This document shows, piece by piece, positions 52,424 to 60,510 of a DNA stretch of 64,000 nucleotides. The DNA is taken from positions 79,104 through 143,103 of the forward strand of contig CAUYUJ010016358.1 of assembly GCA_963575745.1 (NCBI GenBank). Reading direction: 5' to 3'. How positions within the stretch are numbered: position 1 is the stretch's first letter; the number at the start of each line of letters is the position of its first letter. Under the pieces are notes generated by a model. The model had not been told where the DNA came from, did not search any database, and was given only the letters and a program-made list of their open reading frames with translations. The translations under genes and the position numbers were made by a program. This stretch comes from Prorocentrum cordatum. Its lineage: Eukaryota; Sar; Dinophyceae; Prorocentrales; Prorocentraceae.

Positions 52424-54353
52424 GCAGCAGTTCGACTTACTGAGGCAGGAGTTCGCAGCCCGCATGAGTCAGACCGTCGACGAGATGAGGAGGCTCGAGA
52501 ACGAGAATCAGCGGCTTCAGCAACAAGTAGCCGGAGGCCTCGCGGCGATTCCGCAGGCGATCGAGCGCATGGGCGAGCAGATCCGAGGAGCTACGCACGC
52601 GGGAGGAGCCGCACCAGGTCTCGTCGACACGAAGGGGATCGGCAAGCCCACGACGCTAGGCGACGATCAGGAGAAGTTCGGAGCTTGGAACCGCAAGATG
52701 GAGAACTACGTGATAGGCGTGTACGGAGAGAGCTTCCGTCCTGTTCTCCGGTGGGCGGCAGAAGCCGAACGCCCCGTGACGATCGAAGGGGCACAGGAGG
52801 CGCACGGAGGAGTACCAGAGCTGGTGACCAAGATCAACCAGCTGTACGCGGCGCTGATCAGCACGACGGCGGACGGCAGCGAGAGCAACGACCTCGTGAC
52901 GGGCGCGCCAGACGGGAACGGTCTCGAGGCCTGGCGGAAACTTCACCGCAGGTGGGACCCGACGACAGGTCCGAGGAAGAGGCTGATCCTGAGATCGATC
53001 ATCTCGCCTCCGAAGTGCAACGCGGAAGAGCTGGGGTCCGCCTTAGAGAAATGGATCCAGCAGATAGGCAAGTACGAACGCCGCCAAGGAGAGGACGGAC
53101 TGGCCGAGCTGCCGGAGGATATCAAGATGGCGGCCCTCGAGATGCTCGTGCCTCAGGACATCGAGAACCACCTCGTACTCAACAAGCATCGGCTCGTAAC
53201 GTTCCAGGACAGTCTGAACGAGGTGATGACGATCGTGGAGGCTCGGACGGGCGTGAAGATCAAGGAGCCATCGATCCGCGCACGGGCGCACCATCCGGAC
53301 GACATGGACGTCGGATCGTTCGGAGCCCCGAAAGGAAAAGGCAAAGGCAAGGGCAAGGACGGCAAGAGCAAAGGGAAAGGCAAGGCCCAGGAGACGAAGG
53401 GGAAGAGCAAATCGACGAGCGGATCATACTCAGGCTCCCGCACATCCCCGACGGGTTCGGGCCGTGGTTCCGGGCACACGGCACCCCGAAGCACCGGCGT
53501 GCGCTTCGACGGCTACTGTCGGAACTGCGAGAGATGGGGCCACAAGGCATCCGAATGCTGGAGGAAAGAGCAGGGATCGAGTACGAGGGCTGGAACTGGA
53601 TCCGCAACGGGGGCAAGCGCTGGTGGTAAAGGTGGTGGCCGCGGCGGCAAGGCCGGCGGCAAGGCTGCAGGCAGCCTGGAGGAGGAGCCTGAAGCGGAGG
53701 TCGCCGCCCTGGATATGGGCAGCTTGGATTGCCTGGAGCTCGCCGGCGGCAGCGGCCGCGGCGTAGCAGCGGTCGACCTCTCTCCCTTCGCGCAGGACGA
53801 CTGGATGAAGTTCAACTGGGACAGCGGTGCAGCGGTCTCAGCATTCCCTCGGAGCTTCGCGCCGCCGACGGGATTGAAGGGCAACGGCAGCACGTATCGC
53901 ACGGCCAGTGGTGAGCTTGTCCCGGACGAGGGCAGCTTGCAGCTCAAGGCGGAGGATGAGTACGGAGTGCTACGAGCGCTCAAGGGACGCGTGACGAACG
54001 TGCACAAGCCGTTGATCTCGGTGGGGCAGGCAGCAGGAGCTGGACAGTGTTCATTCCTAGGCCGCAATGGCGGCTGGATATTCCACGAGAAGAGCCCAAT
54101 CGGCAAGCGTGTAGTAGGCATGCTGGAGAAGGAGGCGAAGACGGCGAAGCACCAGATGCTGCCGGTCTATCGTGAGCAGGGCGTTTACAACTTCTACCTC
54201 AAGAAGGGCCAACATGGCTCGGTTGCTCCTCTCGAGGAGGGATTTTCGGCGAAGTCGAAGTCCGAGCTGGTGGAGCTACTCAGCGGCAAGTCGAAGGAGG
54301 AGCTGCTGGAGATCCTCGAGAGGACAGTCCCCAGGAGGCAGCCCTCGGCGTAA
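52407..54353 (+). CDS. Retrotransposon Gag-protease
   Basis: 648 residues. Residues 1-65 are a predicted coiled coil (MDEQVRQQFDLLRQEFAARM and following). The middle is the capsid-like gag region (W/L-rich, e.g. WIQQIGKYERR). A Lys/Gly-rich basic stretch (about 305-345) precedes a CCHC zinc knuckle, C371-x2-C374-x4-H379-x4-C384 (YCRNCERWGHKASEC), for RNA packaging. The aspartic protease active site is FNWDSGAAVSAF with D472. The ATG at 52407 fits the coiled-coil start. The stop at 54351-54353 is followed by pol in the -1 frame, which is open across the stop, so frameshifting could fuse them; no obvious slippery heptamer was seen. Confidence 0.92.
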   Translation: MDEQVRQQFDLLRQEFAARMSQTVDEMRRLENENQRLQQQVAGGLAAIPQAIERMGEQIRGATHAGGAAPGLVDTKGIGKPTTLGDDQEKFGAWNRKMENYVIGVYGESFRPVLRWAAEAERPVTIEGAQEAHGGVPELVTKINQLYAALISTTADGSESNDLVTGAPDGNGLEAWRKLHRRWDPTTGPRKRLILRSIISPPKCNAEELGSALEKWIQQIGKYERRQGEDGLAELPEDIKMAALEMLVPQDIENHLVLNKHRLVTFQDSLNEVMTIVEARTGVKIKEPSIRARAHHPDDMDVGSFGAPKGKGKGKGKDGKSKGKGKAQETKGKSKSTSGSYSGSRTSPTGSGRGSGHTAPRSTGVRFDGYCRNCERWGHKASECWRKEQGSSTRAGTGSATGASAGGKGGGRGGKAGGKAAGSLEEEPEAEVAALDMGSLDCLELAGGSGRGVAAVDLSPFAQDDWMKFNWDSGAAVSAFPRSFAPPTGLKGNGSTYRTASGELVPDEGSLQLKAEDEYGVLRALKGRVTNVHKPLISVGQAAGAGQCSFLGRNGGWIFHEKSPIGKRVVGMLEKEAKTAKHQMLPVYREQGVYNFYLKKGQHGSVAPLEEGFSAKSKSELVELLSGKSKEELLEILERTVPRRQPSA

Positions 54354-54433
54354 GTCCACTGGAAGACTCAATACAGCAGTCCCCTGCGGCATCGGCTGCA
54401 GGGGCAGCAGCGGCGGGGTCGGGACCTTCCGAC

Positions 54434-57400
54434 ATGAGACCGCCGGGTTTTCAGCCAGCAGCAGCTGCGGCGGCTGACGCTTTGCCAGCTGCTCCTGATG
54501 GACAGCAGGCCGACGAGGGCGAGGAGGAGGCTCGCCCGAGGGTGCTGAAGGCACCTCATGAGCCCTCTCAGAAGGAGATCGCCGAGCACGAGGCGATGGG
54601 ACACGCGACTTACCGCAGCTGGTGTCGCGTGTGTATTGCGGCAAAGGGCCAAGGCCAGCCGCATCTCCGCGCACCGGAGGACGACGAGACGGCGGTGCCG
54701 GTGGTCTCGTCCGATTACGCCTTCATGGGCCAGGACGACGCGGACACCATGCCGATGCTGGTCCTTCGGGATCGACGTTCGAAGATGATGGCAGCGACAT
54801 TCGTGGAGAAGAAGGGCGACGACGCCTACGCCATCAAGTTCTTCGCACGCTTCTTACGGATCCTGGGCTACAGGAAGATCGTCAACAAGTCCGACGGCGA
54901 GCCAGCGATCCTGCTGGTCAAGAGGCGCGCGGTGGAGGAGGTTCCTGGCCTCGAGGCCATTCCCCAGGAGTCGGCACCGGCCGACCATCAGGCCAATGGG
55001 GAGATCGAGGTCACGGTGCGCGAGATCAAGAAGCAGGTGCGAGCGCTCAAGATGGACCTGGAGTCCAAGCTGGGCGTCAAGGTGGAGGACAAGCACCCAG
55101 TGCTAGCGCACCTGCCGGAGCACGCCGCATCGGTGATCAACCGATACAGGCGCGGCCAGGACGGCAAGACCGCTCTTCAGCGGCTCACGGGACGGCAGTG
55201 GAGGAAGCCGGTCCCGCTCTTCGGCGAGCGCCTGATGGTGCGGTTCGCCGGGGAGCGTACGAGGAAGAACGCGCTGGAGGAACAGATGGTGGAGGCCCGC
55301 TACATTGGCCACCACCCGCGCGACGGCTCGATGATGGTCATCACGAGCGACGGCGTGAAGAAGGCGGTCGGCTTTCGCAGCCTGCCGCAGAGCGAGAAGT
55401 GGATCACGGCGGGCTGGGACAGCCTGAAGGGCCTGCCGTGGGACGTGGCTCCGCGTGCGGCCAGTGCGCCGCGAGCCATCGTCGGACCGGGAGAGGCCGG
55501 TCCGCCACCGATTGTGGTGGTGCCGCCGCAGCCGCAGGCGCCGAGGAGGATGTACGTTCTCAAGGCGGACGTCGAGCGGCTGGGCGCAACGCCGGGATGC
55601 CCAGGGTGCGTCTCGATCGCCAAGCACGGCAAGGTGCTGGCTGGCCATGCGCACAACGCGGTGTGCAGCAAGAGAATCTTCGAAGCGCTGGGCGCTGAGG
55701 AGGCAGGCCGGGAGAGGACCGGCCAGTATCGAGAGCGGAGGCAGGGCCAAGAGGCCAGAGTCCGCCCGGCGGCAGCGGCCGCGGCAGGGACCCCTCCGCC
55801 GAAGACGGCTCGGAGGATCACCGAGCCAGTGGCAGCGGCGGCGTCGGCGCCGGCCGCGAGCCGATCAGCAGCAGCGCCAGCAGCAGCGGCGCGCATGCGA
55901 GAGAGCCAGCCGGGAGCATCAGGCTCCGGCGCGGCGGCTCCTTCAGGAGGAGCGAGCTCCAGTTCGGGAGCAGTGAGAGCGGCAGAGGCCGCCGAGGATG
56001 TCGACATGACCGCGACCAGGTCGCGGCTGAAGCGCTTGGTGGAGGTGGCCCCGGATGACGTGCCGGAGGCCCTCGAGCGCGGTGATCCACAGCCGGCAGA
56101 CGTGCCGGTACCAGTGGACATGGAGGACCTCGCGGCGCAGCCGGCGCCAGCGGAAGGACCTCAGCTGCCAGCTGGAGTGGCAGTCGTGTGGAACGCCAGC
56201 GAGGGGAGACACATGCGGGTGCTCGCTCTCGACGTGGCGTCAATCGAGCTGGTCGAGCTCGGAGTGCTGACGAGAGCGAAGGCGGAGTTGCTTCCGCTCG
56301 TTCGTGAACAGGTCAGCGGCCACTGGGCCAGTGTCGGCGTGGACATCGCCGACGAGGAGGTGGACAGCATCGCCTTATCGGCGTTGCAGCTGGGCGCCGT
56401 GGACGTGGCAGAGGTGTACTCGCCGCATCGGTTCTCGGCGCGAGCGGCGGAGTTCCAGCTGCGCCCGGGCTTCGCGGCGGACCTGGAGGAACTCAAGGAG
56501 GACGGGGCGCCGTGGGACTTGCGGCGACCCGAGGACATCAAGGAGCTCGAGGAGCTGCAGGAGCGGATGGATCCCATCCTGCTTACGGGGTCCCCTCCAT
56601 GCGAGAAGTTCAGCTTGCTGAGGGGCCTGAGCGCCAAGTTCAGGACCGATGAGCAGGAGGCGGCTGAGATGGAGGAGGCCAGACACCACCTGAAGGTGGC
56701 AGTCGACGCCTACTGGCGTCAGCTCAGGAAACCAGGCAGGTACTTCCTGCATGAGCATCCCTGGAGCGCGCGATCGTGGGATGAGGACATCGTCAAGGAG
56801 CTGGTCGCGCATCCAGGAGTCTTCACGGTCAAAGGCCCCATGTGTCGGTGGGGCATGAAGCTCACGAACCCACGCAGTGGCCAGGAGGAGTTCGTGCGCA
56901 AGGAGACCGGGTGGGTCACCAACCACCCAGGCTTGGCTCGGAGACTGCAGGGCACTTGCAGCAATGTGGACGGACGCGCGGAGTGGCATCGCCACATCAC
57001 GCTCGTGGGCGGCATCGCGCGGTTCGCGAAGGTCTATCCACCGAAGTTGGTGGAGGCGGTGCTGGAGGAGCTCAAGGACACGCTGAACGACGTGGGGGAG
57101 CTCAGCACCGCCCAGGTGCAGCAGTCGGGCCCAGTCCCGGTGGACGCGGCGGTGCCGCCCGGGGACTGGACGAGCTACTGGGACGACGTCAACGGCGGCT
57201 ACCTGGAGGCAGGCCTTGTGGCCCAGGCTCGCGCGGTCGAGCGCGAGTGGGTCAAGAAGCAGGAGCTGATCGAGATCGTCCCGAGGTCTCAGGCTTTCGC
57301 TGAGACTGGGCGTCCGCCCATCCCACTCAAGTGGGTCGACACGAACAAGGGCGACGCGGAGAGGCCCAACTACAGGAGCAGGCTCGTCGTGAAGGAGATC

Positions 57401-58876
57401 AAGGCGAAGAAGCGTCCGGACGAGCAGCTGGAGGCGTCCGAGGTCTTCTCGGCAATGCCTCCTCTGGAGGCCATGCGGTCGCTGGTCTCGCTGATGGTCA
57501 CGTGGACGCGGGAAGCACCGCTCCACATTCAGGAGTCGCTTCGCAAGAAGGGCAGGAAGCCGGGCAACTTCAATATCGGCTTCTTCGACATCAGCAGGGC
57601 GCACTTCTACGGGAAGGCGCAGCGAAGGATCTTCGTGGAGCTGGAGGAGGAGAGTCGCAAGGAGTACGGCGAGGACAAGTGTGGCTTACTCCTCAAGTCC
57701 TGGTACGGCACGCAGGACGCCAGCAAGATCTGGCAGGGCGACTACACGGAGCTGTTGGAGGAACGCGGCTACAAGGCGGGCATGTCATGCCCAGCGGTCT
57801 TCTACAAGGAGGTGGACGAGACAAGGCTGCTGGGGCACGGCGACGACTTCGCGGTGCTGGCTCAGCAGCAGGACATCGACAGCTTCGAAGCCACGTTGGG
57901 CAAGAAGTACGAGTTCAAGAAGACTGCGAACCTCGGCTTCGACGAGGGCGATGACAAGCAGGCGGTCTTCCTGAATCGGGTCATCGAAGTCAGTGCGGGA
58001 GTTCCGCCTGGCGGTGGCCGTCCCTGCCGGCATGCGATGATTGAGCCGGACAAGCGGCACGCAGAGATCGTGATCGACGAGCTGGGTCTCAGCAAGGCCA
58101 ACGGCGTGGACACGCCGATGGAGAAGCGCAGCGCCGACAAGCAGATGATGGACGCGAAGTCAGCGGCGCTGGGAGCGGCGGAAGCTTCGCGCTTCCGATC
58201 CCTCACCATGAGGGTAGCCTACCTGTCTCAGGACAGGCTGGACTTGGCAGAGGCATCGAAGACGCTCGCCAGGTCTATGCAGACGCCGACGGAGGCGAGT
58301 TGGCTCATGCTCAAGAGGGTTGGCCGCTACCTCAAGCGGCATCCCAGTACGGTGACGGTCTTCACGGAGCAGAAGATGTTCGACAAGATCCGGGTGTACG
58401 TGGACTCCGATCATGCGGGCTGTGCAGTCACTCGGAAAAGTACGGGAGGCTTCGTGGCGATGCTGGGGCATCACGTCATCAAGCACGGCAGCAATTTGCA
58501 GTCGACGGTCTCTCTGAGCAGTGGGGAGAGCGAGTACTACGCCCTGGTCAAGGGCGGGAGCGTGGGCCTGGGTCTACACAGCCTCTTCGCAGACTGGGGG
58601 CTGGACCTGAAGGTGGAGCTCGCCTCAGACTCATCGGCGGCCCGGGGCCACGTCCAACGGCGAGGTCTCGGGAAGATGCGACATGTTCAGTCACGATACC
58701 TGTGGATCCAGGAGCGTGTAGGCAAGGGCGACCTTTCGATCGCCGCAGTTCCTGGTAAGAACAACGTCGCGGACGTGCTGACTAAGAGCGTGGGTGGATC
58801 TCTCTTGAGGAGACATATGGCGACGCTCAACATCTGGGATCGGGCACCGAGTTCGACCCAGAAGGACATCAAGTGA
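54434..58876 (+). CDS. Retrotransposon Pol: integrase, methyltransferase-like domain, reverse transcriptase, RNase H
   Basis: 1480 residues. A His/Cys zinc region is at 52-67 (GHATYRSWCRVC). The integrase core has D94, D154 and E190, a DD35E triad. Residues about 650-885 look like a cytosine-methyltransferase fold: VAEVYSPHRFSARAAEF, then LLTGSPPCEKFS (C723), then YFLHEHPWSARSW (E774). Reverse transcriptase follows: KWVDTNKGDAERPNYRSRLV (about 966), FFDISRAHFYG (D1052), GHGDDFAVL (D1137, D1138). RNase H has YVDSDHAG (D1324), SSGESEYYAL (E1365), ASDSSAARG (D1399) and NVADVLTKS. All catalytic acids of integrase, RT and RNase H are present. The frame is open upstream of the ATG, overlapping gag. 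Confidence 0.93.
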   Translation: MRPPGFQPAAAAAADALPAAPDGQQADEGEEEARPRVLKAPHEPSQKEIAEHEAMGHATYRSWCRVCIAAKGQGQPHLRAPEDDETAVPVVSSDYAFMGQDDADTMPMLVLRDRRSKMMAATFVEKKGDDAYAIKFFARFLRILGYRKIVNKSDGEPAILLVKRRAVEEVPGLEAIPQESAPADHQANGEIEVTVREIKKQVRALKMDLESKLGVKVEDKHPVLAHLPEHAASVINRYRRGQDGKTALQRLTGRQWRKPVPLFGERLMVRFAGERTRKNALEEQMVEARYIGHHPRDGSMMVITSDGVKKAVGFRSLPQSEKWITAGWDSLKGLPWDVAPRAASAPRAIVGPGEAGPPPIVVVPPQPQAPRRMYVLKADVERLGATPGCPGCVSIAKHGKVLAGHAHNAVCSKRIFEALGAEEAGRERTGQYRERRQGQEARVRPAAAAAAGTPPPKTARRITEPVAAAASAPAASRSAAAPAAAARMRESQPGASGSGAAAPSGGASSSSGAVRAAEAAEDVDMTATRSRLKRLVEVAPDDVPEALERGDPQPADVPVPVDMEDLAAQPAPAEGPQLPAGVAVVWNASEGRHMRVLALDVASIELVELGVLTRAKAELLPLVREQVSGHWASVGVDIADEEVDSIALSALQLGAVDVAEVYSPHRFSARAAEFQLRPGFAADLEELKEDGAPWDLRRPEDIKELEELQERMDPILLTGSPPCEKFSLLRGLSAKFRTDEQEAAEMEEARHHLKVAVDAYWRQLRKPGRYFLHEHPWSARSWDEDIVKELVAHPGVFTVKGPMCRWGMKLTNPRSGQEEFVRKETGWVTNHPGLARRLQGTCSNVDGRAEWHRHITLVGGIARFAKVYPPKLVEAVLEELKDTLNDVGELSTAQVQQSGPVPVDAAVPPGDWTSYWDDVNGGYLEAGLVAQARAVEREWVKKQELIEIVPRSQAFAETGRPPIPLKWVDTNKGDAERPNYRSRLVVKEIKAKKRPDEQLEASEVFSAMPPLEAMRSLVSLMVTWTREAPLHIQESLRKKGRKPGNFNIGFFDISRAHFYGKAQRRIFVELEEESRKEYGEDKCGLLLKSWYGTQDASKIWQGDYTELLEERGYKAGMSCPAVFYKEVDETRLLGHGDDFAVLAQQQDIDSFEATLGKKYEFKKTANLGFDEGDDKQAVFLNRVIEVSAGVPPGGGRPCRHAMIEPDKRHAEIVIDELGLSKANGVDTPMEKRSADKQMMDAKSAALGAAEASRFRSLTMRVAYLSQDRLDLAEASKTLARSMQTPTEASWLMLKRVGRYLKRHPSTVTVFTEQKMFDKIRVYVDSDHAGCAVTRKSTGGFVAMLGHHVIKHGSNLQSTVSLSSGESEYYALVKGGSVGLGLHSLFADWGLDLKVELASDSSAARGHVQRRGLGKMRHVQSRYLWIQERVGKGDLSIAAVPGKNNVADVLTKSVGGSLLRRHMATLNIWDRAPSSTQKDIK

Positions 58877-59002
58877 AGGAGTGGATCGAATCCATGCTCC
58901 GCTACCTGTGGGGCTGGATGAGTTTCCGCCGGTGGCGGTAGGATCGCACCGGACGGGTGAAGTGAGGGGCTCGCGGCATGGCCGCAGCCCGGCTGATGAA
59001 AT

Positions 59003-59105
59003 GGGCGCGTCGGCTTGGACGCGCCCGCGTGTGACGAGATGGGCGCGTCGGCTGGGACGCGCCCGCGCGTGACGTTGAGAAGGGCGTGTCGGCTTGGACG
59101 CGCCC
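59003..59105 (+). other. Three tandem stem-loops in retrotransposon 3' untranslated region
   Basis: GGGCGCGTC-GGCTTG-GACGCGCCC at 59003-59026; GGGCGCGTC-GGCTGG-GACGCGCCC at 59041-59064; GGGCGTGTC-GGCTTG-GACGCGCCC at 59082-59105. Each has a 9-bp stem (one G-U pair in the third) and a 6-base loop, at 38-41-bp spacing, between the pol stop and the polypurine tract. The conserved loop GGCTTG/GGCTGG suggests a bound factor or packaging signal. Confidence 0.8.
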
Positions 59106-59149
59106 GCGTACGACGCATGTCGTGCCTGGCCGGGTTGGCGGCCAGGCCC

Positions 59150-59158
59150 GAGGAGGAG
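59150..59158 (+). other. Polypurine tract
   Basis: GAGGAGGAG directly before the 3' LTR; the expected site for plus-strand DNA priming. Confidence 0.8.
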
Positions 59159-59241
59159 TGATTCTGACACCCTCCTCCGTGTACCCATTTTGGCTCAAGA
59201 TGAAAAGAGATCTTGTTGCTAATCAACACATTATCTCATCA
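59159..59241 (+). repeat. 3' LTR (83 bp) containing a spliced-leader sequence
   Basis: Identical to 51885-51967 base for base. The leader match CCATTTTGGCTCAAG is at 59185-59199. Followed by the target-site duplication TTCGG (59242-59246). Confidence 0.95.
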
Positions 59242-59246
59242 TTCGG

Positions 59247-59598
59247 CGTAATTGTTTACCGCCTTCATTTGCCCATGTCCCCATAATTCAACTTCGACAC
59301 CTGCGCCATGATGCCGCAACATTGTTTCGATAGAAGCTCGGCTCGGGGTTGGGTTGGGAGTTGCTACCGCCAATTTATATTCGATCCTAATGTCGGGCAG
59401 GACTTCTCGATGTGCGTCGTTCCGCCTCAAGGTATCAGCTACCAATTACAGCACAACATTGGCTCGTTGACAATGCAGCCGTCTTCTTGACGGCCATGTG
59501 CACTTTAGAATGTAGAAGGGGAGGCCGAGCAGGCGGATGATGACAATGATGTGAAGGAGGCATGGAAGGATAATTATCGGTAAGCCTTTTTTTGTCAG
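59247..59598 (+). other. Intron 3' part
   Basis: No gene seen. Ends in a T-rich tract and acceptor CTTTTTTTGTCAG just before exon 59599. Confidence 0.6.
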
Positions 59599-59710
59599 GC
59601 CTATGATGTCCGACATCGAGTTGCTTCGCCTGTTCTCCCTGTCGAACGAGTTCAAGTACATACCCGTCCGCGAGGAGGAGAAGGTCGAGATGGCCCGCCT
59701 AGTGGAGAAG
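59599..59710 (+). CDS. BRR2: BRR2/SNRNP200, exon fragment (Sec63 start)
   Basis: Encodes PMMSDIELLRLFSLSNEFKY, then IPVREEEKVEMARLVEK. 'DIELxRLFSLSxEFK' followed by 'VREEEK' is diagnostic for the first Sec63 region of BRR2, which packs against the helicase core and binds spliceosomal partners. The acceptor TTTGTCAG|GCC completes the AGG codon begun at 49438. The exon ends GAGAAG|GTCCTG, a GT donor at a codon boundary. Without splicing the frame runs on to 59932 but loses similarity. Confidence 0.9.
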
Positions 59711-60447
59711 GTCCTGCCGACCCGGGAACGCGCTTGGTCACGAGAGTTGGCCTCGGGGGCCCACGTGGACGCGGAGCCCAGACCACAGCGTGCAATCAGA
59801 TCTGGGTGTCGCGAGGAAAATGCGACGAGCGTTTTCGGCCTAATTCGTGCCTGGGGGTCCTCGCGTATCAACTTGGCTCGAGAAGTGCTTCACAAAGATA
59901 GGGTCGAGGGCTCCAATCGTGATCGTTCGTGACGTTGCGTTTGTGCTCACAGCGTCGAATGTCAGGGCACGTCGCGTCGTGTCGTCTCCCCGGGCTGCCT
60001 GACCAGAGGGGGGGAACGGGCTCAGAGGGGGGGACGTCGCATCCTACCAATCATCTCCGATAGTGGTGCGGTTAGCCCGCTGTGCCCAGGAACCTGCTGC
60101 CTCGATCGGGGACCTGTCGCCGACCGGTTGGATGTGCCTTGCAGATTCCGTTCCAACGCTTTTCCCCCTGAGCCAGTCCCCCCGCCTTGGGCTCCCGTCA
60201 CCCCTCCAGCGGGGGTGCGCCCCGACGTGCGCCCTACCGGGCGCGAGACGCTCCCAGGCGGCCTCGGGCCAGCAGGGCACCCCTGCTGCGGCGACGAGCA
60301 CTCCCCTCCCACTGGAGTCCCCCCCCCCTCCCTGGCGTCCCCTCCCGGGAGCCCCAAAAGATGCAAGAATGCCCCCCCCCCCCCCCCACGTTTTCCTCCC
60401 CCCTCCCCCCTTCACACAGTGAAGTGGTACTCCTGTTTCTCCCTTAG
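59711..60447 (+). other. BRR2 intron (737 bp, GT-AG)
   Basis: GAAG|GTCCTG to CCCTTAG|GTGCCG. Contains poly-C (60372-60388) and CT-rich sequence near its 3' end. No gene inside. Confidence 0.8.
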
Positions 60448-60510
60448 GTGCCGGTCCCCGTCAAGGGAGGCACCGACGAGCCGTCCTCCAAGGTGAATGT
60501 GCTGCTCCAG
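60448..60510 (+). CDS. BRR2: BRR2/SNRNP200, exon fragment (EPSSKVNVLLQ)
   Basis: Encodes VPVPVKGGTDEPSSKVNVLL, then Q. It follows LVEK in phase 0 to give 'LVEKVPVPVK...EPSSKVNVLLQ', matching the conserved segment of the BRR2 Sec63 region. The next residue expected (Ala) would come from the following exon. The sequence after CTCCAG is GCTCGCGG, most likely a GC donor. No later BRR2 exon was found to the end of the window. Confidence 0.85.

Larger units (their letters stand above)
51885..59241 (+). mobile_element. Intact Ty1/copia LTR retrotransposon (7357 bp)
   Basis: Identical 83-bp direct repeats at both ends begin TG and end CA. A 5-bp target-site duplication TTCGG lies at 51880-51884 and 59242-59246. 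A primer-binding site follows the 5' LTR and a purine tract precedes the 3' LTR. Two long uninterrupted frames encode gag-protease and integrase-RT-RNase H in copia order. Identity of the LTRs and open frames point to recent insertion. It lies in an intron of BRR2 in the sense orientation. Confidence 0.95.
49440..59598 (+). other. BRR2 intron (10.2 kb, GC donor) hosting intact copia
   Basis: Left junction CTCAG|GCCTCC, right junction GTCAG|GCCTAT; both read CAGGCCT, a 7-bp direct repeat. The intron contains an (GAG)n tract, G-rich repeats and the complete 7.36-kb retrotransposon in the same orientation as the gene. Confidence 0.75.

Noticed and set aside
52424-53629. Rest of the 474-residue frame overlapping gag
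   Set aside because: Beyond about 52420 it turns Arg/Gly/Ser-rich and is the shadow of the real gag frame; only the part upstream of gag looks meaningful.
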